From the IMG/VR virus record IMGVR_UViG_3300025736_000113, positions 1 through 30,971 of that record: a stretch of DNA of 30,971 nucleotides. One strand, written 5' to 3'. Under the pieces are notes generated by a model, which saw only the letters and a program-made list of their open reading frames with translations, ran no database searches and had not been told where the DNA came from. Below are positions 23,053 to 29,922 of the stretch, one piece after another. Made by a program: the position numbers and the translations under genes. Every line of letters starts with the position of its first letter. The stretch's first letter is position 1. This DNA is from a virus.

Positions 23053-23443
23053 TATTTAATTCCTTAACCAATTTCTTATATTTGTCTATTATTTCTTCAA
23101 GCTCATAAATCTTAAATTGTTTACAGGAATGGGCCAGATATTGAAGGTCGCTTAATTGTTTTTTAGTATAATGAGCATACATATATTCTGCAAAACCAGA
23201 CTTACTTCCTTCAAGAAATCTATTACAATACCTACATTGGGGCCAAACATTGTTCTCATTATATCTTGTTGCTGCAAACCTGCGACTTAACCAATGACCT
23301 GCATCTACATTTTTCCAATGTTCCACCTTGCTGCAAGATACACAGCGAACATATCCATCTGGAGTTGCAGACTTTCTTCTGATATATTCTGAAAATATCT
23401 TATCAGCTTTTTTCTTTAATTTACTTACAGTTTTCTTAGCCAT
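23045..23443 (-). CDS. ninG: NinG-like recombination nuclease, 132 aa
   Basis: KKADKIFSEYIRRKSA at the N-terminus, then VRCVSCSK, AGHWLSRRF, ATRYNENNVWPQC and YCNRFLEGS, form the NinG pattern of lambdoid phages: an HNH-like zinc nuclease with CxxC plus AGH...C..CN. ATG 23443 (MAKKTVSKLK) is chosen; a longer frame to 23485 lies inside the primase gene. Overlap with the primase gene is 19 bases. Known role: phage recombination, where NinG can substitute for host functions in the RecBCD/RecF setting. The placement beside primase and helicase fits. Confidence 0.82.
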   Translation of the reverse strand: MAKKTVSKLKKKADKIFSEYIRRKSATPDGYVRCVSCSKVEHWKNVDAGHWLSRRFAATRYNENNVWPQCRYCNRFLEGSKSGFAEYMYAHYTKKQLSDLQYLAHSCKQFKIYELEEIIDKYKKLVKELNNG

Positions 23444-24234
23444 TCTTCCATTGTTCCTTTTATATTGGGGTCTTTTTGTCTCCACTCTCGTACATCCTTA
23501 AATTCTATGGGTGGATTAACAACAGCCGTAGAAGCAATATTGATGGAACAAAATAGTTTCCACGCCCCATCTTCTCCAACCCTGTCATTATCCCCAACTA
23601 TTAAGGTTTTCTTAATAGTTGGATTATTTTCAATAAATTCTTCGATATATTTTGTTCCACCACTACAATTAGGACGACCAATAGCAAAGAATCCTAAATC
23701 TAAAAGAGTTGCACAATCACTGGCCCCCTCTACAATAATTAATTCTGGTTGAACACTATTGTGGGAATCATAAAATAATCCATTCTTTGAGCCACTAACA
23801 GCACACTTTCCTCCGTTAGGAAATCTTCGATGGATTCCAATTATTTCTCCCTTTTCGTCCCGCATAGGAATAGTATATGCCTTACCATCCCATCCCACAT
23901 ATAAATTGTCTAAGGTGGTAAGAGATACATTCCATTCTTTTGCCAACTCAACTAAAAAAGTATTTGCACTATCATAACCACAAGCATAATAATCATCAGC
24001 AAACTTAGTCCAATCAATAGGTGGATATTCTGGTGCTACATAAGGTTTAGATACATATTTCTCATCAAGAATGTGTAACCAACCTCCACCAAAAGGCTCT
24101 CCTATTAATTTGATTGCTCCATTTTTAACACGAGAACATAGTGCGGCTTTGCCATCACCTGTTATCAAGCAACCATCAGTTCGACCACATATATAGCAAG
24201 GATTATTTTTATTGACACGCAGCATAAGCATCAT
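23425..24234 (-). CDS. DnaG-type TOPRIM primase, 269 aa
   Basis: A zinc module with C13, C16, C22 and C33 (CYICGRTDGC...LC) lies at the N-terminus. The TOPRIM fold shows IIVEGASD (E169) and IVGDNDRVGEDG (D215, D217), which are the metal-binding residues. This is a short primase, similar to the primase half of T7 gp4. Three ATGs cluster at 24225, 24231 and 24234 with AAAGGA just upstream, so the exact start is uncertain by a few residues. The DnaB-type helicase lies directly upstream as a separate gene, so primase and helicase work here as two proteins. Confidence 0.85.
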   Translation of the reverse strand: MMLMLRVNKNNPCYICGRTDGCLITGDGKAALCSRVKNGAIKLIGEPFGGGWLHILDEKYVSKPYVAPEYPPIDWTKFADDYYACGYDSANTFLVELAKEWNVSLTTLDNLYVGWDGKAYTIPMRDEKGEIIGIHRRFPNGGKCAVSGSKNGLFYDSHNSVQPELIIVEGASDCATLLDLGFFAIGRPNCSGGTKYIEEFIENNPTIKKTLIVGDNDRVGEDGAWKLFCSINIASTAVVNPPIEFKDVREWRQKDPNIKGTMEEWLRKL

Positions 24235-24264
24235 TTCCTTTGAAAGTTAATTCAATTTTTTTCA

Positions 24265-25125
24265 CTAAAATTCCCGCCAATTGATAGGGACAAACTGCAT
24301 AGATTCACTTATCCAAACAGCCTTAGTCACACCCGTAGGCCCTTGTCTATTTTTTCCAATGATAAAATGAGATTCACCATCATCCCCCTCTCCAAAATTT
24401 CCTCCTTCCTGTTGTTTATAATAATTTGGTCTATGAATTAGAATAACTGCATCGGCATTTTGTTCTATTCCACCCGAAGAACGCAAATCACATAGCCGAG
24501 GGATATGATTTTCACGCTGGTCAGGCTGTCTATTTAATTGAGATAGAAGAACTACGGGTATATGATACATTTTGGCGATGGACTTTAACTCCTTAGTTAT
24601 ATTATCTAAATCCTGCGTAAGATTTCCTGTTGGTTTAGTTGGACTCATTAACTGGAGATAATCAATCATAATACAGCCTGATTTTTCTCCAAACTCAGTT
24701 AGTTTTTTATTAATAAAAGACGGTGAAAGATAAGATGAGTCATCTACGAATATCTTTCTGTTATCTAATATCTCCTTTGCTTTTGTTATCTTTTCCTTAT
24801 CTTGATTAGAACAATATCCAAGTTTTATATTATGATAATTTACTTTAGCAAGATTAACTAACATTCTCTCTACTATAATCTTAAAACTCATTTCCAAACT
24901 GAACAAAACTACATTTTTTTCTTTGCTAATTTCAAGGGCTGCTCCTATCATCCAGCTTGATTTTCCCATAGATGAGCGACCAGCTACCACAATTAGTTCA
25001 TCATTTTGTAACCCACACAGTTTTTCATCCAATGATGGCAAATTTGTTGATAGTCCCATTGAATTTACTGAGATATTTTCAGCAATATCATTTAATCTGG
25101 TTTTTATATCAGTAATAGATTCCAC
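24265..25125 (-). CDS. DnaB-type replicative helicase (RecA domain only), 286 aa
   Basis: The Walker A loop is GRSSMGKSS (K55), followed by the catalytic-type Glu in FSLEMS (E78), Walker B IMIDYLQL (D154), LSQLNR with the sensor Gln (Q195), and the C-terminal GKNRQGPTG loop. These match the RecA-like C-terminal domain of DnaB. At 286 residues it lacks the N-terminal primase-interaction domain of full DnaB (about 450 residues). The start is GTG 25125 with GGA 8-9 bases upstream and a TAA just before. It should unwind DNA at the phage fork. Confidence 0.88.
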   Translation of the reverse strand: MESITDIKTRLNDIAENISVNSMGLSTNLPSLDEKLCGLQNDELIVVAGRSSMGKSSWMIGAALEISKEKNVVLFSLEMSFKIIVERMLVNLAKVNYHNIKLGYCSNQDKEKITKAKEILDNRKIFVDDSSYLSPSFINKKLTEFGEKSGCIMIDYLQLMSPTKPTGNLTQDLDNITKELKSIAKMYHIPVVLLSQLNRQPDQRENHIPRLCDLRSSGGIEQNADAVILIHRPNYYKQQEGGNFGEGDDGESHFIIGKNRQGPTGVTKAVWISESMQFVPINWREF

Positions 25126-25146
25126 TGTGTCATTCCAAAGAAATAT

Positions 25147-25383
25147 TTAACTTGGTTTATTATCCTCATAACGCTGTCTAAACGTAGTTTTTGGTTTTAG
25201 GGGCTGGTCTTTTGCAACCCATAGTTGGAAACTTGATTTCCAATTAGAAATTGGGTAAAGACGGTTTCCAATTCTTGTTTTCCAACCCAGAGTTTCTTTT
25301 TGTAAGAACCATTTTTCCACATCAAGAGTAACACCAATAGATTTGGCATAGTCTTTAACTTGTTGTAATGTAGGTTTTTTCAT
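25147..25383 (-). CDS. Replisome organiser C-terminal-like domain, 78 aa
   Basis: The pattern PTLQQVKDYAKSIGV...DVEKWFLQKETLGWKTRIG...ISNWKSSFQLW is the helical motif found at the C-terminus of phage O-type/DnaD-like replication initiators (P-T...V..Y......F...GW..........DWK...W). Here it is alone, without the DNA-binding N-terminal part. Lying immediately upstream of the helicase gene, it may recruit the helicase. The leader carries a duplicated copy of the start region. Confidence 0.65.
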   Translation of the reverse strand: MKKPTLQQVKDYAKSIGVTLDVEKWFLQKETLGWKTRIGNRLYPISNWKSSFQLWVAKDQPLKPKTTFRQRYEDNKPS

Positions 25384-25427
25384 TTTTTGTTACCTGTTAA
25401 ATGTAGGTTTTTTCATTTTTTGTTACC
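25367..25427 (-). repeat. Tandem duplication of a translation start region
   Basis: A 28-base block at 25367-25394 is repeated exactly at 25400-25427 (period 33), with a third partial copy near 25441-25452. The block contains the start codon and first codons of the 78-aa gene (MKKPT). The upstream copy therefore encodes a decoy start, giving MKKPTFNR and a stop just before the real start. It may be a small leader ORF controlling the gene. Confidence 0.85.
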
Positions 25428-25460
25428 AATTAAAAACCTAAAATGTAGGTTTACACATCT

Positions 25461-25688
25461 TTAATACGTCCACTTTCGCCTAATTGAAATCCGAGTGAAG
25501 GGGCGACATAACCATGTCGATGAATTTTCCTCACCCGCTGTGATTTCCAACAAAAGTCCACTTTCTAAACGTTTACCTTTTGAATCACAGGCTATTAAAT
25601 CTACACTATTACCAAATTCATCTTCTATAAGCCTAAGATAAACCTCAGCTTCTTCTTTAACTGGTTTTGTAAATACTTTAAGTTTCAT
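25461..25688 (-). CDS. Hypothetical protein, 75 aa
   Basis: GGAG lies before ATG 25688. The N-terminus is beta-like (MKLKVFTKPVKEEAEVYLRL). The C-terminus abruptly becomes basic (RPFTRISIRRKWTY). No family recognised. The change in character could mean a past frame change at the end, but no frame partner is evident. Confidence 0.55.
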   Translation of the reverse strand: MKLKVFTKPVKEEAEVYLRLIEDEFGNSVDLIACDSKGKRLESGLLLEITAGEENSSTWLCRPFTRISIRRKWTY

Positions 25689-25716
25689 TTTATTCTCCTA
25701 AATTATTTTATTTTCC

Positions 25717-25899
25717 TTAAAATGGGGCTTCCGGTTCGGACTTTTCTTTTGGCTTATTCTCAAAAACACTAAATATACCATCAAGCCAACTTAATTTCAA
25801 AGTAATTTTACCGCCATCTTTGACAAACAAAACGCCAATTTTATTCCAATTAACCTTGCCCTTGTATTCGTCTCTTTTACACACATTATAGGACTTCAT
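25717..25899 (-). CDS. Small conserved-type phage protein, 60 aa
   Basis: AAAGGAA precedes ATG 25899. The sequence MKSYNVCKRDEYKG...NKIGVLF...KLSWLDGIFSVFENK resembles small phage proteins with a VGxLxxxDxGKxxLxLxxLxGxFxVF pattern of unknown function. It has a tight beta core and an acidic proline-rich tail. It sits in the replication operon. Confidence 0.6.
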   Translation of the reverse strand: MKSYNVCKRDEYKGKVNWNKIGVLFVKDGGKITLKLSWLDGIFSVFENKPKEKSEPEAPF

Positions 25900-25913
25900 T
25901 CTGTTTTCCTTTC

Positions 25914-26171
25914 TTAATCATTAAACACATTGCCAACTTTTTTGTAACCATTATTGGCAAAACTCTTCTGGTTATTACAAACCAGGTCTCCTTCAAAATC
26001 ATAAGCTGCTACATTCTTTCCTTTTCCAAAAATTATTCTTTTCATACCCCCATAATCGACTATATCTCCGTGTTTGAATTGATACTCTCCAAATTCTTTC
26101 CTTAAATTCTCAGCAGTTTCATCACTGATGTCAATTTTCTTGTCATCCAAATAAATGTAGTTTTTACTCAT
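25914..26171 (-). CDS. Hypothetical protein, 85 aa, SH3-like beta core
   Basis: GGAAGGAG is followed by ATG 26171 (MSKNYIYLDDKK). The frame runs a little further upstream, but this start has the ribosome site. The core KHGDIVDYGGMKRIIFGKGKNVAAYDF looks like a small beta barrel with a GDIV strand, as in SH3-like phage proteins. No family named. Confidence 0.55.
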   Translation of the reverse strand: MSKNYIYLDDKKIDISDETAENLRKEFGEYQFKHGDIVDYGGMKRIIFGKGKNVAAYDFEGDLVCNNQKSFANNGYKKVGNVFND

Positions 26172-26476
26172 TTTTTCTCCTTCCAAACCTTTACTTTTGT
26201 TTCTACTTGAATTACTTCATAACATTCAACTTCTGCACCAGCATATTCATAAGCATGTTCACCTTGAGATTCTGTTGCTCCTACTTCAATTATTTCAGCT
26301 CGAGATTCTGTTGCTCCTACAGAATAGTAGGATTGATAATATTTATCCTCAAATTTAAATATTATTGTGTGAGATGCTGACCATATAAGATGGTCTATTA
26401 TTCTATCTTCAATTATTTCAACTCCATCAGCTTCATCATAAACAACGTCTTGTAAAAACTCTCTCTTAAACTTTAT
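26168..26476 (-). CDS. Conserved phage-type protein, 102 aa, probable ATA start
   Basis: The frame runs from a stop upstream to TGA 26168-26170 and contains no ATG, GTG or TTG at all. The best start is ATA at 26474-26476, with AAGGA 8 bases upstream, giving I/M-KFKREFLQDVVYDEADG. That beginning, the HTIIFKFEDKYYQSYYSVGATES core and the acidic end resemble small phage proteins I know as conserved hypotheticals. VGATES occurs twice 12 residues apart, from a 19-base exact repeat (26266-26284, 26302-26320). It overlaps the next gene by ATGA and the upstream gene by 11 bases. Confidence 0.65.
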   Translation of the reverse strand: MKFKREFLQDVVYDEADGVEIIEDRIIDHLIWSASHTIIFKFEDKYYQSYYSVGATESRAEIIEVGATESQGEHAYEYAGAEVECYEVIQVETKVKVWKEKK

Positions 26477-26885
26477 TTTGTTTTTCCTTCCACGATTTAT
26501 CAGGTTCAGGTGTTATTACACCACACTTAGCAGCAGATACTCTACACATATCAATATAGTCTGAAAGTTCTGCTCTATTCAAATCAGTCTTGTTCTTTAC
26601 ATATTCTCTATTAGTATCAGGATTTATTGTTAAGTGCTTTTTCTTTAACACACCATCCAGTTCCTCTATTGAATAACCAACCGATGCTGCCAATGGCTGA
26701 TAAACACAAGCAAAAAGATAAGAAAGCTGATTGTTAGTGATATTATTAGACTTCTTAGAAATAGTAATCTGTATTTCCCTGCCCTCAAACTGTTGTATAT
26801 ATCCATTAAATATGCTCCTGCGATTAAATACAACCTTACCATCCTTAACCGTACCTAAAAATTTTGGATGATACATTCTCCTCAT
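26466..26885 (-). CDS. NinB-like recombination protein, 139 aa
   Basis: The core IQQFEGREIQITISKKSNN, then NNQLSYLFACVYQPLAASVGY, SIEELDGVLKKKHL and a closing ELSDYIDMCRVSAAKCGVITP, matches NinB-type phage proteins, which read QNRYxW...L....G......L......LN..EF..y...ir..A. ATG 26885 overlaps the upstream stop (ATGA) and is preferred over 26939. Known role: single-strand DNA-binding recombination mediator. The presence of both NinB and NinG types in one operon supports the call. Confidence 0.6.
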   Translation of the reverse strand: MRRMYHPKFLGTVKDGKVVFNRRSIFNGYIQQFEGREIQITISKKSNNITNNQLSYLFACVYQPLAASVGYSIEELDGVLKKKHLTINPDTNREYVKNKTDLNRAELSDYIDMCRVSAAKCGVITPEPDKSWKEKQNKV

Positions 26886-27076
26886 TCTCCTCGGATATAT
26901 TTGACTATGACCTCGCTGAACTTTTGTACGTTTTCCCATTTAATCAGGTCTGGATTATTTTCTAACTCAGCCCTTGTAGTCAACAACTCTACTGCATTTT
27001 TAAGTCCGGATTGGCGGGCAGACATATGGTCTTTTTTACGAAAAGCTGCTATCTCTTCTGCTGTATAATTACTCAT
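26882..27076 (-). CDS. Small helical conserved-type phage protein, 64 aa
   Basis: AAAGGGG precedes ATG 27076. The sequence SNYTAEEIAAFRKKDHMSARQSG with a C-terminal helix VQKFSEVIVKYIRGE recalls small phage proteins next to recombination genes. All helical, charged, no metal motif. Its stop overlaps the start of the NinB-like gene. Function unknown. Confidence 0.6.
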   Translation of the reverse strand: MSNYTAEEIAAFRKKDHMSARQSGLKNAVELLTTRAELENNPDLIKWENVQKFSEVIVKYIRGE

Positions 27077-27230
27077 TTATAAATCCCCTTTCAAAATCTT
27101 CATAATCAAATTCACCAAAATATCCATGACTACAAAATTCACAGGTATATTCTTCACCATCTAATAGTGGAATATCTATGTCATACCAAATTAAACATGT
27201 TGAACATTGAACACTGTATTTTTTATACAT
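27069..27230 (-). CDS. Tiny zinc-ribbon protein, 53 aa
   Basis: ATG 27230 (MYKKYSVQC) has AAAGG about 9 bases upstream; the frame extends further but inside the nuclease gene. Cysteines occur as CSTC (9-12) and CEFC (30-33), a rubredoxin-like zinc ribbon. The C-terminus is acidic. It overlaps both neighbours by 8 bases. One of several very small zinc proteins in this operon; role unknown. Confidence 0.62.
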   Translation of the reverse strand: MYKKYSVQCSTCLIWYDIDIPLLDGEEYTCEFCSHGYFGEFDYEDFERGFINE

Positions 27231-28167
27231 AAGGACATACCTTTCGACAAACACAGTAAGACTCACATTTTACATTAGAACCCTTATGTTCTTCAATGGA
27301 ATAACCGGTTTTTAATTTTCCCTCTGTGAGCAATCCCTTTTCCGCAGCATAAAACTTTATATGTTCTTCACTATCTTCATTTTTAACAGATGTTTTGCGT
27401 CCTTCCTTTTTTAACTTCCACACACTTTTTCTTGTCCATTTCTCTTCAGGAGTACATTCTGTTGCAGGGGCAAGATGTAATCTAATTCTCTCCTTAATAT
27501 ATTTTTCTTGTTTTTCAAAACCCCAATTAGGAATTGAGAATCTCATAAAACTTGTTTTTGGATAATCCCAATCAACAGTTTTGCTCTTCATCCAGTCTCT
27601 TAAAATTGCTTCAATGTATAATTGTTTTGGTTGACAAATATCAGGCAAGTTTTCTTTTTGAATATGTTTAGTAACAAGCCAAGCATAAACATTAAGTTGT
27701 GCTTCCCACTCAGGTTTGTCCCCCAACAGAAAAGAATAGACGGAAGTAAATTTGAAATCCTCCAATGTTCCTGTTGTAGTATCATATCTATCAAGTCTAC
27801 CACTTAAAGTAATTCCATCAATAACATGCTCCAAGTGTTTTTCTGCCCAAACATGTTCAGAAAGGCCATTAAATATACTAAGAACTTTTTCCCCAATTTC
27901 AGTTAATTCTAAGGAACTGTTTACAATGGATTTAATTTTGGAATAGACATCAGGTTCAAAAACTCTGTGTCCCATTTTTCCCAGCAAACTCCACAATCTA
28001 TCTGAAGCATCTTCTTCTAACTCATTCCAATGCTTTAACATCAACTGCCGTTGCAGAGGTGCATTTATTAAATGAGTTATCCAAATTTTATCGGGTTTGG
28101 GGCTGTAGGTATCACTCAAAACACCATACACACTTTGTGGAAGATTGTAATTGTTAGTAATTTTCAT
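27223..28167 (-). CDS. PD-(D/E)XK exonuclease (RecB/Cas4-like), 314 aa
   Basis: The catalytic pattern is clear: LSGRLDRYD (motif II Asp), LEDFKFTS (D/E-x-K), and QLNVYAWLV (the QxxxY helix) around residues 125-165, as in RecB-family phage exonucleases. The C-terminus has four cysteines as CESYCVCRKVC, which could hold an iron-sulphur or zinc centre as in Cas4/AddB types, but no N-terminal partner cysteine is seen. ATG 28167 is used; TTG 28185 lacks a ribosome site. Likely role: end resection in phage recombination, with NinB-like and NinG-like partners in the same operon. Confidence 0.78.
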   Translation of the reverse strand: MKITNNYNLPQSVYGVLSDTYSPKPDKIWITHLINAPLQRQLMLKHWNELEEDASDRLWSLLGKMGHRVFEPDVYSKIKSIVNSSLELTEIGEKVLSIFNGLSEHVWAEKHLEHVIDGITLSGRLDRYDTTTGTLEDFKFTSVYSFLLGDKPEWEAQLNVYAWLVTKHIQKENLPDICQPKQLYIEAILRDWMKSKTVDWDYPKTSFMRFSIPNWGFEKQEKYIKERIRLHLAPATECTPEEKWTRKSVWKLKKEGRKTSVKNEDSEEHIKFYAAEKGLLTEGKLKTGYSIEEHKGSNVKCESYCVCRKVCPYV

Positions 28168-28199
28168 TTTCTGCTTCTTCTCCAATATTTTATCAATAA

Positions 28200-28376
28200 C
28201 TATTTTAATTGTTTGTTCTTTCCTTCATAAGCAACATTGGGTGTGTTATAAAACTTCATTACAAGAGCTATGGCCTTTTTCAACTGTCTGTTACCCTCTT
28301 CAAATTCTTTTAATGCTTTTGTTAGTTGGTTATTTTTCAAAGCCAATTCCTCGTAACTTGGCAAATCCCCGTTCAT
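28200..28376 (-). CDS. Coiled-coil small protein, first gene of the early operon, 58 aa
   Basis: ATG 28376 is preceded by GAGGG at 8 bases and lies 20 bases downstream of the -10 box, so it is the first gene of the transcript. The frame upstream (to 28424) runs through the promoter and is not used. The protein is a coiled coil (YEELALKNNQLTKALKEFEE). Unrecognised. First genes of early operons are often host-takeover proteins, but nothing here proves that. Confidence 0.58.
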   Translation of the reverse strand: MNGDLPSYEELALKNNQLTKALKEFEEGNRQLKKAIALVMKFYNTPNVAYEGKNKQLK

Positions 28377-28395
28377 ATCGATGCCCTCTCTATAA

Positions 28396-28424
28396 ATTAT
28401 ACGACATTTTCTACCAAAGTGCAA
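28396..28424 (-). promoter_or_regulatory. Sigma70-type promoter of the early operon
   Basis: On the minus strand TTGCAC (28419-28424) and a perfect TATAAT (28396-28401) are separated by exactly 17 bases. The -35 matches the consensus at three of six positions. The start of the first gene is 20 bases downstream. The promoter lies just after a terminator-like hairpin. Confidence 0.75.
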
Positions 28425-28430
28425 GTAAAA

Positions 28431-28448
28431 TTTCGGAAAAATCCGAAA
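28431..28448 (-). terminator. Intrinsic terminator closing the ubiquitin-like operon
   Basis: TTTCGGA and TCCGAAA form a 7-bp stem with a 4-base loop, flanked on the minus strand by a T-run before and ATTTTAC after. The stem is short and AT-rich, so efficiency may be moderate. It separates the operon at 28522-30928 from the early promoter. Confidence 0.55.
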
Positions 28449-28521
28449 AAATCACGCTTTCTTCTTCTGGTTATAGTGGTTATATCCTTAATCCTGATTA
28501 TTCCTATTATATCACTTGCTT

Positions 28522-29169
28522 TTATTCACTTGAGATACTTAATTCTGAAGCCAATAAGTTTAATTGTATATCATAATCAATAGGCATATTTCGTAGGTAT
28601 TTTGTAAACTGTGTTATCATAAATCCTGCTGCGATATTTGCACAATAGATAGTAGTTTTTGCAGTACAAGCACCCACAAATGCCTCTTCAGAACTAAATA
28701 ATGTAGTTGGGTAATGTTTTTTAGATTCATAGTCATAAGCTGTTATAATCCTTACTGATTCTGCTGTCATTCTACCATCAACAATAAAATCTGTTTTGTT
28801 TTCTAATGCTTTCCAGATAAAACCTCTTGTTTTGATTTTGTCCACACATACAAAAACTGCTTTCCCAATATCAGGTGTGTTTTTGCAAAATCGACCGTTC
28901 ACCAACCCAATACTTATGCCGCTGTTGATGTTTTGACAGAGTTTATTGGTAGCCACAGTTTTTAGTTCATTTAGATTTTCTTCAAGATAGCCTTGACTTG
29001 CTAAATTACTTTCCTCTACAATATCAAAATCAATAAGTTGCAAGGAAACGCCCATCGCTGCTAATTGTAAAGCAACCTGTCTGCCAATAGCACCTATACC
29101 AATGACAGTAACTTTGTTAATTTTCTCAAGAGGTACAATATCTTCTTGCCTGCTATATCTTTCACTCAT
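28522..29169 (-). CDS. ThiF/E1-like adenylyltransferase, 215 aa
   Basis: The nucleotide-binding loop VIGIGAIGRQ (G24, G26, G29), LIDFDIVEESNL (D47, D49, N55) and the upstream RYSRQ match E1/ThiF/MoeB enzymes, which adenylate the C-terminus of a ubiquitin-like or sulphur-carrier protein. A cysteine at 168 (GACTAKTTIYC) sits where E1-type enzymes carry the catalytic Cys. The arginine normally found in SNLxRQ is replaced by Ser (NLASQG), a variation I have seen in phage and plasmid ThiF-like proteins. The start is ATG 29169. The 215-residue length means no separate E2-binding domain. Works with the JAB and E2-like genes directly upstream. Confidence 0.85.
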   Translation of the reverse strand: MSERYSRQEDIVPLEKINKVTVIGIGAIGRQVALQLAAMGVSLQLIDFDIVEESNLASQGYLEENLNELKTVATNKLCQNINSGISIGLVNGRFCKNTPDIGKAVFVCVDKIKTRGFIWKALENKTDFIVDGRMTAESVRIITAYDYESKKHYPTTLFSSEEAFVGACTAKTTIYCANIAAGFMITQFTKYLRNMPIDYDIQLNLLASELSISSE

Positions 29170-29178
29170 ACTATTCCC

Positions 29179-29922
29179 CTATCCACTATATCCATAATTA
29201 TTATAGTCCTGTTCTCCTTCATCTGATGAAAGATACTCATCATCCCTTTTTGCTTCACCCGATGAAAGATAGTCATCAAACTCTTCATCCGTCATTAGTG
29301 CTATGTCAGGTTGATAATATTCATCAAATTGATGATGTTCATTAAGAGGAACATACCGTTTTATTACCCCACCCCCCCTCTCGTCTGATACAGTGTATTT
29401 CTTAGACAGTATTTTCTCTTCTTCAACATTAGTTTCATAATCTAAATCCCAAAGTTTGTGATTGCTTTTCTCAAAATCACGGCTATAATCTACTTTCATT
29501 GATATTGGTGTATTTCCACTAATACCCGCGTTAAACATCAAGTTAGTAAAAACTTTATTATCCTGTGCCAAAATAAACATTATAGCCCATTGACATTTTC
29601 CAAAAACCCTCTGAAAAGTATCTTTATCGACCGAACTTGGCAAGGGTGAGTCTCCTGGATGTGTGTGTAGCCAAATCCTCGCAAACTGTTCAGGTTTTCT
29701 GCTTAAATCAACCTGTTTATCGAAGAAATCAGCTACTGATTCGTCATCAAACTTTACTGTTGCAAGGCTAACCCTTTGTTTGATTATTACAAAATCGGTG
29801 ATGTAAAGCAAGTCATCAGGACTTGTAATACCAAACCCACTCACTTCATTTTTAGATTTATCCCTGTAATATATTAACTTTGCCCAAGCTGTCGGATTAA
29901 ACCTCAGTACTGGGTTTTTCAT
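29179..29922 (-). CDS. JAMM/JAB-domain isopeptidase, 247 aa
   Basis: The metalloprotease signature is complete: NEVSGFG with E26, then H86-T-H88-P and S96/S97 with D99, which is the H-x-H-x10-D spacing of JAMM enzymes. These cut ubiquitin-like proteins from conjugates or mature their C-termini. AAGGAGG lies 6 bases before ATG 29922; the longer frame to 29961 is inside the E2-like gene. The last 45 residues are acidic and repetitive (DDYLSSGEAKR, DDEYLSSDEGEQD), a tail not usual in the family. It overlaps the E2-like gene by 26 bases. Confidence 0.88.
   Translation of the reverse strand: MKNPVLRFNPTAWAKLIYYRDKSKNEVSGFGITSPDDLLYITDFVIIKQRVSLATVKFDDESVADFFDKQVDLSRKPEQFARIWLHTHPGDSPLPSSVDKDTFQRVFGKCQWAIMFILAQDNKVFTNLMFNAGISGNTPISMKVDYSRDFEKSNHKLWDLDYETNVEEEKILSKKYTVSDERGGGVIKRYVPLNEHHQFDEYYQPDIALMTDEEFDDYLSSGEAKRDDEYLSSDEGEQDYNNYGYSG

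Noticed and set aside
27223-28167. Cas4 of a CRISPR adaptation module
   Set aside because: No cas1, cas2 or array nearby; the gene lies among phage recombination genes and lacks the N-terminal cysteine, so a phage RecB-type exonuclease is the better reading.
28151-28583. Two overlapping plus-strand frames over the early promoter
   Set aside because: They lie opposite the nuclease, coiled-coil and ThiF genes and have no ribosome sites; hydrophobic composition comes from reading AT-rich coding DNA in reverse.
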